From Actinernus sp. WN-2022 (lineage: Eukaryota; Cnidaria; Anthozoa; Actiniaria; Actinernidae): a stretch of 64,000 bases of DNA. Position 1 is the stretch's first letter. Each line of letters starts with the position of its first letter. A program made the position numbers and the translations under genes. Shown here one piece after another: positions 47,611 through 58,427 of the stretch. The notes under the pieces were generated by a model. That model saw nothing but the letters and a program-made list of their open reading frames with translations. It searched no databases and was not told the DNA's origin. Location of the stretch: assembly GCA_030867875.1 (NCBI GenBank), contig JAOWCC010001751.1:21784026-21848025 (forward strand), read 5' to 3'.

Positions 47611-47632
47611 CAACAACAACAACGATTTTATT
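47611..47632 (-). promoter_or_regulatory. LINE polyadenylation signal and (GTT)n tail
   Basis: On the minus strand AATAAA (47632-47627) is followed within a few bases by four GTT units that end exactly at the insertion point. This marks the 3' end of the element. Confidence 0.8.
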
Positions 47633-47994
47633 CATACCATAACGAAATGTTTTACATATAAAAGGGAGGGAGAATTAAACAATTTAATGGTATGGGTTAC
47701 CTAGAAATAACTTAAAAGCTAATCAAGCTAGGTAACGCAAATATATTGATATAATGGAAATATATGTGCGGTCGGATACAAGATACACAAATAATTAAAT
47801 AAATATATAACTACATACATAAAATAAAGAAACTAAAGATGATATGTAGATTTGGTTACCATAGATACTGACACAAACAATTATACTTAAGAAAAGAGAG
47901 AAAAATCATATATTTTATACAGTGTTACGAAGTTACATAAAATATTGAAGTTAACCTAGTAATTAAATGGTTGCACATGGAAACAAGTATAAGA

Positions 47995-50900
47995 CTAGTA
48001 GGATGCTATAAATGAAGACTTCAGCTTATTTTTAAAGGACGATTTTTTGGAAGATTTTATTTTATCATCTAATGAATTCCAGACTTTTGCTCCTTGATAT
48101 CTTATATTAAATTTTCCATAATTAGTTCTTACTTGAGGAATAAAAAAAGAGGACTTAGAGGCAAGTCTTGTGTTGTACGAGTGAATTCTATTAATAGGGG
48201 TAAAGAAATCATTGAATACTGCAGGAAGTGCTTTGTTATGATATTGATGCATTAGCAGAGCATTATGAAGAAATATTAGGTCCTTAAACTTTAAAATGTT
48301 GAGAGATTTGAACAGGGGGCTAGAGTGCTCATCATACTTAGAATGAGTGATGATTCGAATTGCTTTCTTTTGTAAAACTACGATTGGATGAATAGTACTT
48401 TCATATGTGTTCCCCCAAACTACTAACCCATAAGTTAGATATGGATATATAAGAGAGTAATATAGCTGTATTAATATATTAATATTAAGATAATATCTTA
48501 TTTTAGAGAGTATACCTATGCCTTTGGCAATTTTTTTGGTAATTTGATGAATATGGCTTTTCCAATTTAGATTTGAGTCAATTAACACTCCAAGATATTT
48601 GGTATTCTGTTTATGCTCTAAGATTTTCTTATTAATGGTAATGTTTAATTTATAATTAACTTTCTTCTGGTGTGAGTGAAATATTACAAAATTAGATTTA
48701 TTAACATTCAGTGATAATTTATTGGCACTTAGCCAATCATTAACTTTTATTAATTCGCTGTTTACAACATTCTCAAGACTATGTAGATTATTATGAGCAT
48801 AAAAGAGGTTAGAATCATCAGCAAAGAGGTGAATGTCAAGAATTTTAGAGCAATTTGAAAAGTCATTAATATAAAGGAGGAACAGTATAGGCCCGAGGAC
48901 TGATCCTTGGGGAACCCCACAAGAAATGTATTGGTGATCGGATGAGGCATTTCCAATAGAAACAAATTGTTTTCTGTTATTTAGATAAGAGACAAACCAG
49001 TCAATGGCAATACCACGAATGCCAAGCCTTTGTAACTTATCAATTAAAATGTCATGGTTGACAGTATCAAATGCTTTACTCAAGTCGAGGAAAATTCCAC
49101 ATGCATACTTACCTTCATCAATAGCTTTTTGAATTTTATCAGTAATAAGAAGTATGGCTTGAATAGTAGAGTGGTTCGAGCGAAAGCCAAATTGTTTATT
49201 GTAGAGGCAATTTATTTTATCTAGATATCTAATTAATCTTTTGTACATTAATTTTTCAAGGATTTTATTAAAGACTGAAAGGAGTGAGATTGGACGATAA
49301 TTTGATAAGATCAGTTGAGATCCATTTTTAAAAACTGGACAAACTCTAGCAATCTTGAAGTTATCAGGAACAGTACCCGTGTTAAATGAGCAATTATACA
49401 ATATTTCTAAAGGCTTAGAAAGAAGACATTTGAGCAGCTTAAGAATTTTAATTGGGATACTAAAAGGCCCAACAGATTTACCAGTCTTAATTTCAGAAAT
49501 TATGTTTACAATTTCATCAGAATTTGTTGGATACAGATAAAAACTGTTAACTTGTGGTGGATCCATATAATCAAGACATGATGTATTAGGATTAGATTTA
49601 CTGATAGAGCTAGCTAATTTATTACCAATGTTTGCAAAGTAGTAATTAAATTCATCAGCTATTTCTTTTGAATTTACTATTACTTTACTATCATTGACTA
49701 ATTTGGTTGGAAAATTTAATTTCTGAGGTTTTAGGGTTATAATTTGTTTGATTCCTTTCCAGATGTTCTTGGTGTTGGTTTTATTTTCATCAAAGTAATT
49801 TTGATAATATAATCTTTTGCTTATTTTAATTAAGTGATTTAATTTATTACGATAGGTTTTATATTTGAGATGATACATCTCAGACATTGTCTTAAGATAT
49901 TTATTAAACAATTTATTCTTTACATTAATTGACACTTTTATTGCAGGAGTTATCCATGGTTTCATCATAAATTTCATTTCCTTTTTTGTTAGCTGTTTTA
50001 TAGGAATATGATTATTTATAATGCCATTGATTTTGGAATAAAAGGCATTGAAAATATCATTAACATCATTAGATTGGGGAAGAGTTTGATGCCAGTCAAT
50101 AGACTGGACCTCATCAGTAAGAGCTAATTCATCAAGTCTAGAGTAATCTCTCTTAAGGATTTTAATCTTATTTGAGAGAGTTGAAAGTTTATTAATGATT
50201 AGAAAGTTAGGAAGATGGTCAGAGATATCAGATAGTATATTACCACTCAATGTATAATGTTCTAATGAGTTAAAGAATATATTATCTATTAATGTTGCAG
50301 AATAGTTTGTTATCCTAGTAGGCTGCAAAATATGGGGCTGGAAAAGGTAAGATCCTAGTGTATTTATAAAGTCTTCAGTGAGAGAATGAGAATCATAATT
50401 CAGCAGATTGATATTAAAGTCACCTGAAATAATACAATACTTGGATTCTTTTTGGACCTTATCAACATTGGCATAAACTGAATTTAGAAATGAATCAAGA
50501 TTAGTATTTGGATGTCTATAAAATATACCACAGAGTATGTTTCTATTTTTGGAATTATCAATTTCAATCCATAGTGATTCAAGATCATCTGAGACAACAC
50601 TTAGGTCATCTCTTAAATTGAATTTTAAATCATTATGAACATAGAAACCAACCCCTCCCGCTTGAGATCTGCTTGGTTGAGATATGAAAGTGTAATTAGG
50701 CAAGGAGGTATTAGCAACATGATCTTTATCTATATTAAATCTGATTTCAGACAACCCAATGATGCTAAATGAATGTTGAAGTTCATCCAGCATGGTCACA
50801 AGGTTATCAAAATTAGCAGATAAACTTCTTATATTGCAGTGAAGGATTGAAAATGATTTGTCTGACAAAGAACTTGATATTTCAGAGCTCTGGTGAAAAT

Positions 50901-51291
50901 CATGAGTAGAGTAATATTTAAAATTTACCTGTGAAGGCAAATTAGATTCTGGATCTATGTCAGTAAAGTTAGGAATGTTATTAATTGATGAAACAATATT
51001 TAGATGAGGTAATTGGTCTAACTTAGTATTTGCAATGTTGTGGGAACACAAGCAGTCTGAGTTAGAATTAAACATCATATTAATAAGTTCAGAGTCTTCA
51101 ATACTGTTAAAGGGAAAGACTGAATCACGACAAGATATACACAGCCACAGATCACCTGAGTTAGAGTAATACTTATAATCCTTGATTGAAAGAGAAGTAC
51201 ATTTTAGGTGATACCATCTTAGGCATTTATCACACTCAATGGCCCTGGAGTTACTACGGACTATTTTATTACAAGAAGGGCAACTTACCAT
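47995..51291 (-). CDS. LINE ORF2: PHD finger, endonuclease, reverse transcriptase
   Basis: The 1098-residue protein would nick target DNA and copy the element's RNA into it (target-primed reverse transcription). Residues 4-54 form a PHD-like C4HC3 zinc finger: CPSC, CDKC, W-Y-H-L-K-C and C-I-S-C. Residues about 148-370 are an endonuclease/exonuclease/phosphatase fold with HCNIRSL, LSEIRF, GDFNIN (about 290), TLIDNIF and ISDHLP. Reverse transcriptase spans about 610-880 with FLDLSKAFDTV (about 735), GVPQGSVLGP (about 795) and the catalytic FADD (about 820). A conserved C-terminal region follows, with no RNase H seen. All key residues are present and there is no stop or frameshift. The start ATG has a purine at -3 and lies 91 bp after ORF1, so reinitiation or internal entry is likely. 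The clade (CR1, L2 or a relative) needs a tree. Confidence 0.95.
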   Translation of the reverse strand: MVSCPSCNKIVRSNSRAIECDKCLRWYHLKCTSLSIKDYKYYSNSGDLWLCISCRDSVFPFNSIEDSELINMMFNSNSDCLCSHNIANTKLDQLPHLNIVSSINNIPNFTDIDPESNLPSQVNFKYYSTHDFHQSSEISSSLSDKSFSILHCNIRSLSANFDNLVTMLDELQHSFSIIGLSEIRFNIDKDHVANTSLPNYTFISQPSRSQAGGVGFYVHNDLKFNLRDDLSVVSDDLESLWIEIDNSKNRNILCGIFYRHPNTNLDSFLNSVYANVDKVQKESKYCIISGDFNINLLNYDSHSLTEDFINTLGSYLFQPHILQPTRITNYSATLIDNIFFNSLEHYTLSGNILSDISDHLPNFLIINKLSTLSNKIKILKRDYSRLDELALTDEVQSIDWHQTLPQSNDVNDIFNAFYSKINGIINNHIPIKQLTKKEMKFMMKPWITPAIKVSINVKNKLFNKYLKTMSEMYHLKYKTYRNKLNHLIKISKRLYYQNYFDENKTNTKNIWKGIKQIITLKPQKLNFPTKLVNDSKVIVNSKEIADEFNYYFANIGNKLASSISKSNPNTSCLDYMDPPQVNSFYLYPTNSDEIVNIISEIKTGKSVGPFSIPIKILKLLKCLLSKPLEILYNCSFNTGTVPDNFKIARVCPVFKNGSQLILSNYRPISLLSVFNKILEKLMYKRLIRYLDKINCLYNKQFGFRSNHSTIQAILLITDKIQKAIDEGKYACGIFLDLSKAFDTVNHDILIDKLQRLGIRGIAIDWFVSYLNNRKQFVSIGNASSDHQYISCGVPQGSVLGPILFLLYINDFSNCSKILDIHLFADDSNLFYAHNNLHSLENVVNSELIKVNDWLSANKLSLNVNKSNFVIFHSHQKKVNYKLNITINKKILEHKQNTKYLGVLIDSNLNWKSHIHQITKKIAKGIGILSKIRYYLNINILIQLYYSLIYPYLTYGLVVWGNTYESTIHPIVVLQKKAIRIITHSKYDEHSSPLFKSLNILKFKDLIFLHNALLMHQYHNKALPAVFNDFFTPINRIHSYNTRLASKSSFFIPQVRTNYGKFNIRYQGAKVWNSLDDKIKSSKKSSFKNKLKSSFIASY

Positions 51292-51382
51292 GGCAATTAA
51301 TTAATATTTAATTAACTCAGACTTCTTGTATTTTAGGAGCTGCCACAAATACACTAACCAGTAAACTTTTCCACAATGGAAG

Positions 51383-52159
51383 TTAGCCACTAAATTCATG
51401 TACACGTGTATTCTCCACATTTCTATTTAAATGGATATTCCTGATCATCTCAAGATCTTTGAGTGATGAGATTCGTTTGGCAGATGAATTAGAGTCCTTT
51501 CTAAGGTATATACGCCCTGCATTAGACCAGATGAATTTAAGCTTTAGATCCCTCTTAAGTTGAAGGCAACTCCAAAACAGCTCCTTATTCCTTTGGGTTA
51601 GACTTTCTCCAATAAATATCTTATTCTCTGAGATTCTGCCAAGACCCAGATCACTTGTGTTGAAATCATTCAGATTCTTTCTAGCACTGTATACTCGATC
51701 TCTGACATCCCTTCTCACAAACTTGGCAATGATCGCTGGTGGATGGTTAACATTTGATGCTCTTTGGGTAGACGATGGTAGTCGGTGGCTCACTGAAATA
51801 TCATTTTCTTCAACCTTCACTTGAAGTAGAGAAGCAATAGAGATGACAAGTTTGTTGGTATCCTCACCTGGCTGGAATGGAATCTCTCTGAATTCTAAAC
51901 AATCCCTTCGGGAGTACTGTTCTTGGAAGTCCAACGCTTCTTTCTGTTGATTGAGCTCGTTATTAAGTTTCGAAACTTCTGACTTCAGTATCTTATTTTC
52001 GGCACTAATTTCTTTGTTAACTTCTTGCATTTTCTGTAGTTCCTTAAGAAACACATCATACTTGTGGCTGATTAAATCCATCGATTTCGTAATCGGTTCC
52101 AGCTTTTTGTCAAACATCTTTTCAAGCATGTTTTCAAGTTCCTCTCTTTCCGCAGACAT
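51383..52159 (-). CDS. LINE ORF1: coiled-coil RNA-binding protein
   Basis: The 258-residue protein starts at the first ATG of the element. Residues about 1-85 are a leucine- and charge-rich coiled coil (KNELQKM-type heptads, then LKSEVSKLNNELNQQKEAL). Next come an RRM-like segment opened by QYSRRDCLEFREIP (about 80-93) with IIAKFVRRDVRDRVYSARKN (about 140-160), and a C-terminal part with FIGESLTQRN and W-S-N-A-G-R-I-Y-L-R. This order of coiled coil, RRM-like and C-terminal domain parallels the trimeric ORF1 protein of L1-type elements, which coats the element RNA and acts as a nucleic-acid chaperone. No zinc knuckle is visible. The frame is intact and precedes ORF2 on the same transcript. Function is inferred from architecture. 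Confidence 0.85.
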   Translation of the reverse strand: MSAEREELENMLEKMFDKKLEPITKSMDLISHKYDVFLKELQKMQEVNKEISAENKILKSEVSKLNNELNQQKEALDFQEQYSRRDCLEFREIPFQPGEDTNKLVISIASLLQVKVEENDISVSHRLPSSTQRASNVNHPPAIIAKFVRRDVRDRVYSARKNLNDFNTSDLGLGRISENKIFIGESLTQRNKELFWSCLQLKRDLKLKFIWSNAGRIYLRKDSNSSAKRISSLKDLEMIRNIHLNRNVENTRVHEFSG

Positions 52160-52310
52160 GGTAAAACGGTCTAATGGAATTATTTAAAACAAAGTTTGGC
52201 TAATTTACGTCAATATAACAGAACATAGTACGAACGTGAGGCATATTAGAATCCCGGAACGGAGCGTTAAAATTATCCGCCATCTTGTTCCAGACCGCTG
52301 ACCGCTCATA
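52160..52310 (-). promoter_or_regulatory. LINE 5' leader with internal promoter candidate
   Basis: The 151-bp leader precedes the ORF1 ATG. AAGATGGCGG lies about 25 bases from the element's 5' end (52277-52286 inverted), matching the core of YY1-type sites. Full-length LINEs carry their own promoter here; that this motif acts so is inference. Confidence 0.5.
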
Positions 52311-53155
52311 GTGCCTGGAAATTTGTCAATATAAATAATCATTGATTTCTAACAGAATGGCCACTTACAGTAGAACATGAACATTTCTTCTCCATATGCC
52401 AGCTTGGTCTTGAGCTTGGAATTTGCGCTTGGTTCTTGCCTTTAAAATAATAATGACTTAATTATAGTGGAGGGAAATTTGAAAATAGTGTTTATTTGTA
52501 TGCATTTAACTTAGTTGATTACTTACGGTCTAAAATGATAACGCTTTAGCAAATGTTTGATCTTGAGCTTTATACTTGGTTTGTGTCCGTATCTACTAAT
52601 TTATAACGGGAATAGAACTTGATTATAGTCTCGTAAAATGTATCATTGGTGCTAGATAAATTTAAATAGATTATATAGATTGGTCTTATACCTTGAGCAC
52701 GGTTCTTGCATTTGCCTCTTGTGCTTATAACATCATAATAAAACGTTATTATAGTGTCGGTTGCATTTCGTTATAGTGTTAGTTTCGAATACCCAAAACA
52801 AATATTGATAAATTGTTAATTAAGAAAAATATAAGTATGATAGTACTGACCAAACTTCTTTTTATACTTAGCTATTGTAGTTATTGTGCTTAACTCTCGT
52901 TGCTTGCGTCTGCGCGTGGATCTTCTAAAGTCCTGCGCGTGGATCTTCTAAAGTCTTGCGCGTCCAACTTCCCAAGTCTTGCGCGTCCAACTTCCCAAGT
53001 CTTCCGCGTGCATCTTCCCAGTCTTCCCAGTCTTGCGCCTGCATCTCCCCAGTCTTGCGCGTGGTTCCCGATTGTTGCGCGTGAGACTGACAGTTGGTGC
53101 TTTATTCTTGCGCGTGAGGCTGCTCTTGGATCTTGATTCTTGCGGTTGGTTCAAC

Positions 53156-56100
53156 ATGGCAGTCGTTTCTCCGCTACGCCACGTGGAGGCTACCGTTCAT
53201 TGTAGCAGTTAATTTTCTCTTCTGTGACAAAACACAACAAGAGTGGCCAAATGCTTCCTAGTTTACAGCCAAACTTTTAAGCGAATTTTAGTTGGTTTCT
53301 AATGAGGGAAAAACCGGAGGAAAACCCTCAAGTGCCAGGGTGAGATACCAACAAACTCAACCCACACAAAGCCGGACAAGATGTAACAAGAAACACTCCG
53401 CTCTACCGTCCTCAGCCGTTTGAGGTTTTTTAAACACTCTTTGGACGCGATATCACGTGTCTTTCCTAAAGTAAAATAAGACACGAGAGACCTCTGCCCA
53501 AAGGGTGCAAGCCAATCAGGTTTCTATTGCAGAAACAGAGAAAAAGCTGTTGAGTAAGGCATTAATTTAAGCCATGCAGTTAATAGTGAGAAAAGCTGTG
53601 GAGGAAATTACACATCGTTAGATTAAAAACCTCCCCCCACCCCAAGGGTATCCATAATATCCAGCACTTGATGGCTGCATGTGATAGATATGAAGTGCAT
53701 ACAATTATATATTAATTACGTGTAATGTATTACATGTAATAAATATATAACTGTGTAGAGGAAAAGAAAAACGCTGTTGAAGAAAAGACATCGTTAATTT
53801 AAGCCATGCAGTTAATAGTGAGAAATGCTGTGGAGGAAATTACACATCGTTAGATTAAAAACCTCCCCCCACCCCAAGGGTATCTATTATATCCAGCACT
53901 TGATGGCTGCATGTGATAGATATGAAGTGCATACAATTATATATTAATTACGTGTAATGTATTACATGTAATAAATATAAAACTGTGTAGAGGAAAAGAA
54001 AAACGCTGTTGAAGAAAAGACACATCGTTAATTTAAGCCATGCAGTTAATAGTGAGAAATGCTGTGGAGGAAATTACACATCGTTAGATAAAAACCTCCC
54101 CCCACCCCAAGGGTATCTATAATATCCAGCACTTGATGGCTGCATGTGATAGATATGAAGTACATACAATCATATATTAATTACGTGTAATTGACTACAT
54201 GTAATAAATATATGAAAGTGAATGTAATCGAAAGTCGAAAATACAAGCCGAAAATTAAAGCCGCAATTCCTAATTAATCGAATTCGAAAGCTAACCTTTT
54301 CGAAATCCGTACACATTCTTTATTCCACAATAGAAGCCGAGCTTACTTATTTAATTAACCCCTACATAAACTACACAAAAAAAGGACCCTCCCAAACCTT
54401 GGGTAATTAACTTTCCTTATTACAACCATGAACTATAAGCTACGATTAAAGTTTAGCCGGTCCGAAATAGTAATTATTGCGCAAGATATCCGAAAAAAAT
54501 CCTCATATCCGAAAACCGAACACCTATCTACCTATGGCTAGCCTGTTCTACCTCGAACTGAACTGGAGTGGATCTCGATCTGGTCATCCATGGGTGGATA
54601 GAATCGAATTCTACAAGTTATCGAATAGAATCGAATGCCGGTTGCGACCCCGTATTGCGCAAAAGCCAGTTAGGAAGGAAAGGCATGGCATGGATTAGTA
54701 GCACGTTGGGAAATCCAATCTGCACCGTACATGAGATAATGGCTGATTTTCAAATCTGCAATATTCCATTGGTATAATCATCTGTATTGTTACGGCTTTG
54801 TCACAGTAACATTTGTTTTAAGAGTAACTTTAGGAATTTCTGTGACTATTTTATACCACGATATGTCATAGCGGAAAGATCAATATCCAAACTCACATTG
54901 TAAAACTATCCGTCATATTAATACTGCAATTTGTCCTCGAATGGAAAATTAAAAAGTGCAACTGGTGCAGATTGAATAACCCGTGCAATTACAATAGCTA
55001 CGTACGTACCGTCGTCTTCAGATACGAATCCACGACCAACACCTGTCTTACATTAAGCCGAAACTTTACTGGCAAAACTGGACCACTCTGGTAAAGTATG
55101 GAAATACCTTGAACTATTCTGGAAAAAAGTTGTAAATTTAAATTTCTAGTGTGGTCTTTTTCTATTGTATGTAATTGGACGAAAATATGGAAACATGGTA
55201 ATATTGTGGAGATTTACTATTTCCATACTGCAGTGCCGTCCAGTTTTTCCAGTGGATGCCATTTCGAAGCCAAGCCCATGGATGACCCTGCCTTGTCTGC
55301 CTGTAGAGCATTTCCCAATGCTGATAATTTTATTCCAAAACGATAAAGATGACTACCAGAAAATCTAAGTATAATATATAAGATATATTGGAAATGCCTT
55401 TTCAATAATTGCACTTGACTTTCCATGGACGATGCTATGTTTGAGTATATCAGTTTAGCTAGCTAAGTTTACAATGTTGTCTATGACAAGCCAAGTATAA
55501 TCCTGAAAGGGACTCTTAGATTAATCTTACTGCGACATGGGGAAAGTGCATTTTTCTATCGCCAATCTATCATCACGGTACAATGTTCCGAATCAGTAAT
55601 GGGAAAGCTTCATGTTGTTACATTAAACTGCCTCGTGACTGTTCTCAACTTCGTTATCTCTTTCAAGCATGCCAAGGGCTGTTTACCTAAACATTATCCT
55701 CATTCAAATTTGCATGCATATACGGCAAGTTAAATGGTTTCTACAGCGAATAAGGAATTTGACGCATAATTAGTAACTTCAGGTCCGAACATGCTTAAAA
55801 CTAATTTCCTCGCCTCTCCTGCTTCACTTCCTGCTACATTTAACTAATCTAGCGAAAAAGTTGGTTTGAATCAGTAACGGAAAGCTTCATGTTGTTACAT
55901 TAAACTGCCTCGTGACTGTTCTCAACTTCGTAATCTCTTTCAAGCATGTCAAGGGCTGTTTACCTAAACATTATCCTCATTCAAATTTCCATGTATATAC
56001 GGCAAGTTAAATGGTTCCTACAGCGAATAAGGAATTTGACGCATCAATTAGTAACCTCAGGCCCGAACATGCTTAAAACTAAATTTCCTCGCCTCTCCTG

Positions 56101-58427
56101 CTTCACTTCCTGCTACATTTAACTAATCTAGCGAAAAAGTTGGTTGTGCCGTGTTTCAGGATCTGGATCTCAAGAATTGTTTACAGATTCTGAATCTTTG
56201 ATTGTATTGGTTTGACTTGCAGTATATACTGTAAGCTTGATTCCAGGCTTACTGCCTATGTAAATATTTACCAATTCGAGATTCATACAACAGTTACTAT
56301 TTGGCTTGCGAGATCCGTTATTTCGTTCACAATATTCATGATTTGGCTTACGAGATCCATGATTTGGTTCGCGAGATCCGCGATTCGCGAGATCCGCTCG
56401 CCGAGAGATCCGATATCCATAGCACGAACAGCACCCAACTGCCTATTGCTAGATACCTGACCCATCCTGCGGCGTGATGACATCTGCCGGAATGTTTGTT
56501 GAAATCGCACGAGACAAGACACGCTAAGTGTAACTGTGTGAATTAACCCTCCTCGAGAACTCGTCTTGTGATTCGTTAACATTTTGGCGAGGCTCTTGCC
56601 TAGTAAATAGCGGAAGGTGAGCTGCAGAGATATGGATTTTTCTTGACTTGTAAGAGTTGAAATTAGGGATAGTATAGTGAAGGGAAATAAAGGATAAGAC
56701 CTTAACTATGGGATCGTAGTATGAATAAGTGGGATAAAGAGTGTAATAAAGAAAGGACAGCGAGATGCTGTGTGCAAGAATATTTAGGCCATGGAGCGTA
56801 GGCAGAGTATGTTGTATGTTCTAGGTATTTAATGCTCCATCTACTCTATCTAGCTATCATACTGCCATACCAATTCAACATTGTCACTTACGGTTTGACA
56901 CAAATTTTGCTCTACCATACACTTGGTTCTTGTGCTTTATTCTTGTGCTTTACACTTGGTTCTTGCCCTCTATAATTTATAATAGCAATATAACTGATTA
57001 TAGTGTCGCAAAATTGATCAGTAGTGTATAGATACATTGAAATGGATTATATAGACTGGTCTTACACCTGTCTTTGAGCACGGTTCTTGCATTTGCCTCT
57101 TGTGCTTATAACATCATAATAAAAAGTTATATATAGTGACGGGTGAATTTCGCTATACTGCTAGTTTCGAACACCCTTTCTATACAAATATTGAGAAATT
57201 GTTAATTAGGAAAATCTAAGTATGACCAAACATCTTTTTGTACTTATGATATGGATTTTTCTTGACTTATAAGAGTTCAAATTATGGATAGTATAATGAA
57301 GGAAAAGAAAGGATAAAACCTTAACTATGGGATCGTAGTATGAATAAGTGGGATAAAGAATGTAATAAAGAAAGAACAGCGAGATACTGCGTGCAAGAAT
57401 ATTCATTTTAGGCCATGGAGAGTAGGCACAGTATGTTCTAGGTATTTAATGCTCCATCTACTCTATCTATAGCTATCATACTGCATTACCAATTCAACAT
57501 TGTCACTTACGATTTGACACAAATTTTGCTCTTCCATACACTTGGTTCTTGCGCGTTATTCTTGTGCCGAGTCTTCCCTATAAAATATCAAAATCCTTCA
57601 TAATAGTGCCTGGAAATTTGTCAATATAAATAATCATTGATTTCTAACAGAATGGCCACTTACAGTAGAACATGAACATTTCTTCTCCATATGCCAGCTT
57701 GGTCTTGAGCTTGGAATTTGCGCTTGGTTCTTGCCTTTAAAATAATAATGACTTAATTATAGTGGAGGGAAATTTGAAAATAGTGTTTATTTGTATGCAT
57801 TTAACTTAGTTGATTACTTACGGTCTAAAATGATAACGCTTTAGCAAATGTTTGATTTTGAGCTTTATACTTGGTTTGTGTCCGTATCTACTAATTTATA
57901 ACGGGAATAGAACTTGATTATAGTCTCGTAAAATGTATCATTGGTGCTAGATAAATTTAAATAGATTATATAGATTGGTCTTATACCTTGAGCACGGTTC
58001 TTGCATTTGCCTCTTGTGCTTATAACATCATAATAAAACGTTATTATAGTGTCGGTTGCATTTCGTTATAGTGTTAGTTTCGAATACCCAAAACAAATAT
58101 TGATAAATTGTTAATTAAGAAAAATATAAGTATGATAGTACTGACCAAACTTCTTTTTATACTTAGCTATTGTAGTTATTGTGCTTAACTCTCGTTGCTT
58201 GCGTCTGCGCGTGGATCTTCTAAAGTCTTGCGCGTCCAACTTCCCAAGTCTTGCGCGTCCAACTTCCCAAGTCTTCCGCGTGCATCTTCCCAGTCTTCCC
58301 AGTCTTGCGCCTGCATCTCCCCAGTCTTGCGCGTGGTTCCCGATTGTTGCGCGTGAGACTGACAGTTGGTGCTTTATTCTTGCGCGTGAGGCTGCTCTTG
58401 GATCTTGATTCTTGCGGTTGGTTCAAC
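53156..58427 (+). repeat. Array unit 5 (5272 bp)
   Basis: Same 29-bp deletion and extra A (ACTAAATTTCC near 56080) as units 4 and 6. It shares TATCCATAATATCC (near 53649) with unit 6 and has private changes such as CTGCCATACC near 56863. Confidence 0.97.

Larger units (their letters stand above)
47608..52310 (-). mobile_element. Full-length CR1/L2-type LINE inserted in array unit 4
   Basis: A block of 4700 bp interrupts unit 4 between CTTCATAATA and GTGCCTGGAA, sequences that adjoin in all other units. The only shared target bases are ATA at both edges (47608-47610, 52308-52310). On the minus strand the order is a 151-bp 5' leader, ORF1, a 91-bp gap, ORF2, a 384-bp 3' region with AATAAA and a terminal (GTT)4. 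Both frames are fully open. A short tandem microsatellite tail in place of poly(A) is usual in CR1/L2-like LINEs. Confidence 0.95.
43161..53155 (+). repeat. Array unit 4, interrupted by a LINE (9995 bp)
   Basis: It carries the 29-bp deletion in the GAGATCC block (near 46400) and the GGAATTTGCGCTTGG variant shared with units 5 and 6. It has a private 23-bp duplication in the GCGCGT block near 52932. Subtracting the 4700-bp insertion and this duplication gives exactly 5272 bp, the length of units 5 and 6. Confidence 0.97.

Noticed and set aside
48762..49540. Extra frames inside the LINE (48762-48965 minus, 49355-49540 plus)
   Set aside because: They are out-of-frame shadows of the long ORF2.
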